Shown here: positions 56,795 through 64,000 of the stretch, in pieces
How the letters are laid out: every line of letters begins with the position of its first letter
Position numbering within the stretch: position 1 is the stretch's first letter
From: Coprinellus micaceus
Taxonomy: Eukaryota; Basidiomycota; Agaricomycetes; Agaricales; Psathyrellaceae
Direction: 5' to 3'
Assembly: GCA_951394405.1 (NCBI GenBank)
Contig: OX596338.1
Location: forward strand, 620,001 to 684,000
Length of the DNA: 64,000 nucleotides
Translations under genes and position numbers: made by a program
The notes under the pieces: model-generated
What the model was told of the DNA's origin: nothing
The model's database searches: none
Seen by the model: the letters and a program-made list of their open reading frames with translations, nothing else

Positions 56795-58480
56795 ATGTCG
56801 AACACTCGCTGGGTCCTGGTGGACGACAAGGATTCCGGCATAAATTATTCTGGGGCGTGGTTCGAGACCAGTAATGCGTTCTCTGGGAATTGGGGGGCAC
56901 CGTTGGCTGGTTCGCAGCATGGGACGAATGGGAGTGCTAGTTTCTCGTATACCTTCACAGGTGCGTCTGTTGCTTTATATTGGGTTCTTTCAATCCTCAT
57001 CGCGCAAATAGGAACGCGAATACGAGTGCTCGGCACGAGCGCGGTAATCCCCACTACTGCTGCCCAGGATCCAACATGGACTTGCACAGTGGGGACAGAG
57101 TCAATTATGCCCAACGATCCCTGGACAGCAACGATAAACAACTGGCCGTTATGCGAAAGTCCGTCCTATCCCGCCGGCACCCATACCCTGACCCTCAACG
57201 CCTCCGTGAAGAACTCGACATTCCTTTTCGACCAAATCCGATACCTCCCCTTGGCCAACCAAAGCTCAACGCTAACGAGCGCGACTGTGATCGTCGAGCA
57301 CAACGACCCCGACATCACATATGTTACGCAGGATTGGCAGCCATTAACGAGTAGTGCGATGATGACTTTGAAGGCTGGGTCGGTGATGACAGCCAAGTTC
57401 AATGGTGCGTCTCCTTCTCCTCGAATATTGATCCAACGTTTCCTGACTGCGAGTTTAGGGACGAAACTCACATGGGTTGGATGGACGCCGAGTGGATACC
57501 CCACAGGAAAGTCTGAAGCCACTTACTCGGTTGACGGCGGCCCTGCAACGACTTTCGACATTGCCGGTCTTCCCGACCGCTCTCCAGCACTGTACAACCA
57601 ACACCTCTTCGTAACCTCCGAACTCGGCACAGGTGAACACATGCTCACAGTGACGCACAACGGCCCCTCCGCGCCCTTGACCCTCGACCACCTCCTTGTA
57701 GACAACGGCAACATCCTTCTCTCAGGTGGTGGCACGATGGGCGATGAAACTCAGGACGAAGTATCCGCGGCATCGGCGACGGCGACGGCCGATAGCAAGA
57801 AACCTCTCCCAGTGGGTGCTATCGCCGGTGGTGCAGGGGGCGGTGCAGCCTTCCTGATCATCCTTATCCTGGTCATCGTTCTGTTCTGGCGAAAGCGGAA
57901 ACGAAAGCAGCGATTGGAGAGGGTGGACGTTCTTGGAGGAGGAGTGAAGTTCCCTGCGCCAATAGCACAGGTCACGCCATTCACGTATTCGAATACCGCG
58001 CCACGCCCTCCCGGTGCCCTGAACCTGATGGCTCCCAGCCAGGAAAACCTCACTCAGTCATCACAGATGCCTGCCGGATGGGGAGCATCTTTGGGGGCAC
58101 CTGGAGGTGGCTACCAGCCCATAAACGGCATTCAGCCCTACCCCGTACATCAACAGCAACAACATTCGTACCCAAGAGACCGGAAGGTTAGACCCCTCCC
58201 CCAAAGCCCGGCTCAGAGCATACCCCTACGGCAATTCAGCAGCTCTCCAGGCCCGCTCAGCGACACGAGCTCGTCATCAGGTGCCCCCGCTGGCGTGCCG
58301 GTAGCGGGGTCAACCTACAGCGCCAACACCCATTCGACTGGGAAGTCTGCGTCTGGACCCTCGGAGAGGGCGCAAATTTTGCTGCACCACCAGGATAGTG
58401 GGATTAGGCTGACGGCTCCAGAGCCCCAAGGCCCTCCACCGCAAATCGTGGATGTACCTCCTTCGTACACCCCATCATGA
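56795..58480 (+). CDS. Ectodomain-TM protein, paralog 2
   Basis: Exons 56795-56960, 57012-57404 and 57459-58480 give 526 residues. The unspliced frame is also open but would insert hydrophobic junk at both intron sites; splicing gives TFTGTRIRVLGT and FNGTKLTWVGWTPSGYPTG, which align with paralog 1. The order is the same: two sandwich modules (MSNTRWVLVDDKDSGINYSGAW..., YLPLANQSSTLTSATVIVEHND), a short stalk, a TM segment (GAIAGGAGGGAAFLIILILVIVLFW), a KRKRKQR cluster and a disordered tail ending PPSYTPS. Intron 1 is in the same position and phase as in paralog 1; intron 2 is extra. Tandem duplication is clear. Function unknown. Confidence 0.82.
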   Translation: MSNTRWVLVDDKDSGINYSGAWFETSNAFSGNWGAPLAGSQHGTNGSASFSYTFTGASVALYWVLSILIAQIGTRIRVLGTSAVIPTTAAQDPTWTCTVGTESIMPNDPWTATINNWPLCESPSYPAGTHTLTLNASVKNSTFLFDQIRYLPLANQSSTLTSATVIVEHNDPDITYVTQDWQPLTSSAMMTLKAGSVMTAKFNGASPSPRILIQRFLTASLGTKLTWVGWTPSGYPTGKSEATYSVDGGPATTFDIAGLPDRSPALYNQHLFVTSELGTGEHMLTVTHNGPSAPLTLDHLLVDNGNILLSGGGTMGDETQDEVSAASATATADSKKPLPVGAIAGGAGGGAAFLIILILVIVLFWRKRKRKQRLERVDVLGGGVKFPAPIAQVTPFTYSNTAPRPPGALNLMAPSQENLTQSSQMPAGWGASLGAPGGGYQPINGIQPYPVHQQQQHSYPRDRKVRPLPQSPAQSIPLRQFSSSPGPLSDTSSSSGAPAGVPVAGSTYSANTHSTGKSASGPSERAQILLHHQDSGIRLTAPEPQGPPPQIVDVPPSYTPS

Positions 58481-59778
58481 CCTCTCCCGCAGGTGTAGTC
58501 CAGGATACTTTGCTGGAAAATAAAACCCCCTCCTGTACATTTCGAGCCACCGCCATACGTCCCCGAGTTCCCCTTGTTCGTTACTCCCACCTACTGCCGG
58601 CTGACCTCACTTGCTCTCAGTGGGATAGCGGGTGATGGTTTGGCAAACCGGAATCTCTATTTCCCTGCTGTTGTTGTTCAACCCATCAGACATGTTTTTG
58701 AGAGGCTGACAGGTCTCCTTCGTCCTTCTCGCACTCGCTGTTACGACCCGACTCAACCCACCTCATCCGCCCACTTTACCTGCCCCGATTATCGTTGTAT
58801 TATCCAACCTATTTCCAGCACGATCGTTAGATCGCAGGGTTTCATCTCATGGATATTTATTTAGTATTCTATAAGTCTGTTGTCCTTAGGTTGTAGAGCA
58901 GGCAGCTCTGACTGGCCCACCATTCCTTCGTTCGTTGTCACTCATTTCCATTACTCGCTCGCTTTCATGCAGTTGTCCGAGGTACACTCACATCGCTTCA
59001 ATGTAACCACGCTCCTATGTCGTACTATGTACGTATACTGGTATTATATCCTACTGACTGTCTTCAGGCAGTGGCCAGAAACACGCGACGACTCTGGATT
59101 CCAGATCACCTCGACGACAATCCTCCTTCACTGCCATTCGCCGAGTATTGACTGTAGTCATAACCACCACGTTTGCTTAAACTCGAAACCAGGCTTCTTA
59201 TAATTAGGGTGCCTTTGGGACGGGGGTATTGACGCTCAACAACCTGGAGGAAAACGTCACGGCTAGAATCGGGCTGACGTTCGCTCGGCGCTTAAGCATT
59301 AAGCGCCTGTCTCTTCCAACCGAATACCACGTTATCAAGCTCTCATCCTATTTTGCGTGTAACCGGGCGTAGAGAGGACAGATGTAGCGTTTAAGTGCTG
59401 TTTAATTTGGGGTATATACGCGTTCCGCCTGCTCGGATCGCCAACGTTTTGCGAGTTCTATGAAGAGGCAACCTGACATCGAACGAGATGGGTCAGTCAA
59501 GTAATCTATAAAAACGATAAAACTACAGCGACACGCATAAAGGAGTGTCTGTCCGAAGTGAAGCGAATGATATGCAATGCAACCGATAGCTGTGATAGGC
59601 ACGAAACCGTAGTTGTGGAGGGAGAAAGCCATAAAACCGTAATAAAAAGGACTATACTTATGGATACATAACAAAACATGAGGTGAGATGGAGACAGATA
59701 GCTAAATGCGAATGAGGAGTGGGAAATCCGTTGAGTATGCACAAGGAAGAATAGTAGGAATTAACGGTGCGTGTGTGG
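58481..59778. other. 3' region between convergent genes
   Basis: 1.3 kb between the stop of paralog 2 and the stop of the flippase gene. It has only short frames and T/C-rich stretches. No gene recognised. Confidence 0.5.
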
Positions 59779-62700
59779 TCATGATGATGGTGGTGACGGT
59801 GGATAGGACGGTGGACTTGACGATGGACTTGACGATGATGATGGGTAGGCCGGGGGAGGGTACGTTGGCGAGGTCGCTTGCGAAGATGAGCTCGTAACCT
59901 CAACGTGTCTGGTATCCGCCGCGTCCTGACCCGTCGAGTCCCTATTAGCCACCGCTGTGGAATCCCTGTTCGTCGCCGAAAGTGGTGTAGCGGGCACAGG
60001 TGAAAGAGGCGTGGGCACACTCAGCCTACCGGCCTCCTCCTCCTTCAACATCTTTGACTTCCTCTTCATCGGGAACAGCCTCTTCAACGTCCCCTTCCCC
60101 TTCTCCCCTTTCCGTCTCCCTGGCGCCGTACTCTCCCCAAACCTCCGCTCCGAAAGGTTAGTTTGAATGCGCTTGATCTCTACACCCCCCTCCTCCATAG
60201 CAAAGTCGAATCCCCTATCCACACTCGTCAGGCCTGTAGCCATATCTGTCCGACTCGCCGCTCTACAATCCATACTCGGCCTTCCCGCGTGTCTCCCCGA
60301 CGCAAAGCTCATGCGCGACGCATACCGCGCCATCTTAATCCCCTCCTCCCTCATCCCCGCAAGCTCATGCTCGGCTCCCTTCTTCGCTCCGGAATACTGA
60401 GACCAGTCCTGCCGACTGTTTTTGGCGCGCGCGGCGCGGAGGATGTCAATGTCACTGGGGTCGATGGAGAAGCGCCAGTACTTGGCGAGGTAACGGGGGA
60501 GGAGAGGGAGGAGGAATGTGAGCGGGAGGCAGAGCCAGAAGAAAGCGGAGCGGAAGAGGAAATAGTTGTTGCCGTAGAGGAGAGTTGAGGCATAGCTCGG
60601 TTCGATGGCTGCGTAGACGACCTGATGATTTTGTTAGTTAAGATGTTAACAGAGAGAGAAAAGCGACGGGAGACGTACGGAGAAGACCCAGAGCACGATG
60701 GTTCCGATGAAGACAGCAAAGAATAGCCACCCCGTCCACGCAGTAGAGTTTAGCCCAACATAACAGTTGGCGACCATGACACCAACCATGGCCATCGTAG
60801 TCGAGAATTCAGATTGAGCGATGTCGAAGCCGTCCGTCCTTGAGCTAGTTGATGTGTAGGTATACAAAACGATGAAGTAGATCATAACAGACTGCACGAA
60901 TTCGTCGGTCAGTTCTCGTCACCAAGGGCAGAGGAAGAGTGTGGCTTACTTGAAGTAGAGCGTCCATCATGTGGATAAAGAATGACCGCATGCTGAACCA
61001 ATAACCTTCGCGACCATAGCGATACAGTTCCGGTACTTCCATGAGGATGTGATAATCTGGCAGAACTTTATTAGTCGGGCGGAGGTGAGAATACGAGCGA
61101 GCTACACACCCATGATACGATCGAAGACCCCAACACCAACGACAGGCGCGACAGTAAAGATGGAGTTCCAGAACAGGACGAAGACGTAGTCATAAACGCT
61201 AAATACCCATGGTCAGCCTTATCGCTACGTAGAGGGCACGAAAAAACACTCACTAGTTGGCACTCCATCCTGAATAAATCATGAACCAGAACTTGATGCC
61301 AAACGGCAACATGTTCTTATAAAAGAAGTTCAAGATCATCGTCCCGTTCCTCGCATACGACCAATGCCCATGAACCAACAGCAACTTCTTCAGATACCGG
61401 AACTGCGCAATCGCATAATCCGACGAGTTCACCGCCTGCAGGCCCTCCTCCCCAGAAATCCCAACGCCAACATCCGCAGCTTGGATCATACTGACGTCGT
61501 TCGCCCCATCTCCAATCGCCAGAGTCATAGCCCCAAGACCGTCTTTCACGAGCTTGACGATCAGGGCTTTCTGCAATGGGGAGACCCGACAGCAAATGAC
61601 ACCCTCACACTGTTGTGAAAGGCTGAGCAAAAGCGCCTTGCCCTCCTCGGTGGAGAAACCTTCGAGGAGCGCGGCACCGTCGACGACGAGAACGAAACCT
61701 CCTGGTCGGTCCCCATTCTCCAGTCCGACGATGTCAGTCATATGCGTGTTGACACGATGGATGGGTGTAGGGTGGTCTGTGGACCGTCTTGATGCTGTGG
61801 ATTTTCTCGGGAGAGACTCTTGCTGGACGTCAACGGAGGGGAAGAACTGCTGGAAGGCTCCCGTCATCTGGGAGTAGATTGGCCGTGCGCTACCACCCCG
61901 GAGAATGATGATGTTCGAGTCGGGAGCGATGAGGTTTGTGCTCTTCCCGATGGCGATGGCGGTTTCCATCTTGTCTCCAGTCGCCACCCAAATCTTGATT
62001 CCAGCCTTCTTGAGGTCAGCGATGGCTTCAGGGACACCGTCTTGGAGGCGATCTTCGATGGCGGTGGCACCCAAGAGTCGGAGCTCACGTTCGAGTTCGT
62101 CAGAGACTTCCTCTATCCGCTCCTCCCTGTTATCCATCGCAACGGTGGCTTCGTGGTATCGCTCGCTCCATTTGTTGTATTCGTCCTCTGCCACACATCA
62201 TCAATAGGAGTTGCCAAGAAATAAAAAATGAACTCACGGCCAATGATCTTGAACGCCAAAGTCAATGTCCTCAACCCAGTATTCGCAAACTCGCTCAGAT
62301 GCACCTCCGTCTCCGCCTTCATCTCATCATTCCCCGGCCTCAACCTCTCAAAGATCACATTATCCGCTCCCTTACACAACAACATCAACCTCCCGTCTCC
62401 TCCCTCATCCACCCTCTTCACAACCACGCTCATCCTCTTCCTCGCACTCGTGAACTCCAACACATTCAGGAGCTCGTACTTTTCGTACTCCCCGGGAAGC
62501 GTCGATGGTGTGCGAAGGAGAAGCGTCTCGCGGTCCCGCCCGACGAACTGGTATCCCGCGTCCGCTGCAGCCTGGACAAGGGCGCCTTCGTCCGGGGATT
62601 GAGCTTTGTATGTGATCTCTCCAGTCTCTTGGTTGACGGCGGTGAGGACGGTGTGGCATAGGGAAAGGACAGTGAAGAATCCGTGCAACAGTCGCGAATG

Positions 62701-64000
62701 TGCAGCGTTTGTCGACCCCTCGTCAGCGTGTTGAGCCTCGTCAAGGTCTCTCCGTAGCTGAGCATCGTGGAAGGTTTCATCTTCATCCTCATCGTCTTCC
62801 TCCGTAAGCTTACTGCTGAGCCGCGATGACGAGCTGCCGCCGAGCGAAGGTGGCTGCTTCTTCGGTGTGAGGGGTGCCGTTACACTTTGCGAGGATGTCC
62901 CAGCAGCTTCCATGGTCATCAGCGGGGGCCCCAGTTTTTCGCTGGAGGCGACGAATGGGTCCTTCTTCTCATCCTCGTCGAATGTCGCCTTGAGCATGCT
63001 GTCTTCGACAGTCATCCCCTCCTCCGTTTCCGCGTACGGGTCAGGCTCGCCCCGGTACGCCACCCCACCAATAGTGCACTTGCGAAACACCATCTTGTTC
63101 TGCGTGAGCGTCCCCGTCTTGTCCGAGAAGATATACTCGATCTGGCCGAGGTCGTCAGACAAGTTCCAGCTCCTCGCGATGGTCGGCTGGTCGAGCTTCC
63201 TATACCAGATGTCATAGTCGAAGTAGATGAATAAGGCCTGGATCGTCCGGACGACTTCGATGGAGAGGTAGAGTGAGATGGGGACGATGTCTTGGAAGGT
63301 GAGAAGCGCGTATGCCCAGGTGATGAGCCCGTTTATCCGAGGATTGTCGTCGGACTTGTCCGCTCCGTACAACCAGGGCGCGTCGAGATCAAAGTACTTG
63401 AGCTGAAGCATCGAGTCGGCGATGGCGCAAATAACGGCTACACTAGCGATGATAATCAGGTTGATGATCCTATGCAAACGCAGTGGTAAGCATATGTACG
63501 CAGAAGGACGAAAATAGCGCTTACACCTGGGGATTCATCTGCCGCTCGACTCGACTGCGCTTACTCGGTGTACCGCCCGAATTCATCACGATTTTGGTAT
63601 CCTCCCCAGTGAAGAGGACGAAGCCAATGGCCCAGCCGGTGTTCTTGAGAACGGTGCCACGGAGAAAGACATTATTGATATCGACAGTGTGCTGCTGGCC
63701 CTCGACGTTCACAACGGCATTAAGCCTGTACATGTCGGTGTCTGGCTTGTCGCACTTGACAGTGAATGCATTGCGGGCGCTAGCGCATTCACCTGCGTTG
63801 TTGAGGGACGTAAGGATATCAACGGCACGTCGCGACTTGAGGTTCGTCTCTCCATCGAGGTTCTTGGTCTCCACGAATGCGACATTGTCGTCCTCAGACG
63901 TGGCGCAGATCAAAATGTCGGCAGGGAAACCTTCTCCGTCTAGGATCTTCACGAACTCGCCCACACGCACATCCTCCCAATACGAGTCTCTCCAATGCGC
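59779..64000 (-). CDS. P4-type ATPase (phospholipid flippase), N-terminus outside the window
   Basis: Partial at the right edge. Reading inward from 64000: HWRDSYWEDVRVGEFVKI and ETKNLDGETNLK (actuator-domain DGET); PQVIINLIIIASVAV and PISLYLSIEVVRTIQALFI (TM3-4 with the PISL motif of P4-ATPases); DKTGTLTQNKM (the phosphorylated Asp); KAQSPDEGALV and CKGADNVIFERL (nucleotide-binding domain); DRLQDGVPEAI, WVATGDKMETAIAIG and LAIGDGANDVSMIQAADVGVGISGEEG (P domain). Then come TM7-10 (FWNSIFTVAPVV, FFIHMMDALLQ, GWLFFAVFIGTIVLWVFS, LPLTFLLPLLPRYLAKYW). The disordered C-terminal tail ends with repeated SSSP/PPSYPP before a stop at 59779. Flippases move aminophospholipids to the cytosolic leaflet; Drs2/Dnf-like class, exact paralog undecided. 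Introns are short. Confidence 0.94.

Noticed and set aside
59658..60020. His/Arg-rich frame with HHHHHDH run
   Set aside because: It is the shifted frame of the Ser/Pro tail of the flippase gene, whose true frame continues from the TM domain.
1..64000. CRISPR arrays, operons, bacterial-type ribosome binding sites
   Set aside because: The DNA is clearly eukaryotic with spliceosomal introns; no regularly spaced repeats were seen.

Overview
The window is nuclear DNA from a filamentous basidiomycete, most likely an Agaricomycete mushroom or wood-decay fungus. Genes sit on both strands, introns are short (about 45-60 bp, GT...AG) and numerous, and several families are typical of Agaricomycetes: DUF6533-type and other multi-pass membrane proteins, a DUF7918 protein, F-box/LRR-like proteins, an AA9 lytic polysaccharide monooxygenase (LPMO), and paired ectodomain/single-TM proteins. 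No rRNA, tRNA or CRISPR array was found by eye. All exon structures were inferred by reading splice sites and reading frames; no transcript data were available.

Layout. 0-3.7 kb: a dispersed repeat and a decayed, minus-strand reverse-transcriptase retroelement (spliced gag-like ORF plus RT), followed by an F-box/LRR-like remnant (3.76-4.63). 5.1-6.75: AP-2 clathrin adaptor mu subunit. 8.05-9.56: secreted amidohydrolase. 11.0-14.2: two multi-pass membrane proteins in tandem. 14.8-17.8: a large disordered/coiled-coil protein whose start codon seems to be split by an intron. 19.1-21.6: Hel2/ZNF598-like RING E3 ligase. 22.26-24.05: AA9 LPMO interrupted by a 544-bp TIR element with a 9-bp target duplication. 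24.2-25.6 and 31.5-33.2: two DUF6533-like 7TM proteins. 26.7-28.1: Scd6/LSM14. 28.6-29.5: Ser/Pro-rich protein. 34.0-36.8: WD40 protein resembling a TFIIIC subunit. 38.0-38.6: a small four-exon acidic protein. 40.3-41.4: F-box-like protein. 41.9-43.0: DUF7918 protein. 43.7-45.4: fumarylacetoacetase-family hydrolase. 46.0-46.8: small secreted protein. 49.0-49.9: single-TM Arg/Ser-rich protein. 51.1-53.4: acetolactate synthase. 54.5-58.5: tandem pair of ectodomain-TM proteins. 59.8-64.0: C-terminal two thirds of a P4-ATPase flippase that runs off the window.

The conserved genes are housekeeping: endocytosis (AP-2), lipid asymmetry (P4-ATPase), translation and RNA control (Hel2, Scd6), Pol III transcription (Tfc6-like) and branched-chain amino-acid synthesis (Ilv2). 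They alternate with lineage-specific membrane and secreted proteins. No operon-like logic or gene cluster for one pathway is visible. The clearest unusual events are the transposon-broken LPMO, the repeat core shared between that transposon and the window start, the gag ORF split by a TG-rich intron, and the split start codon.
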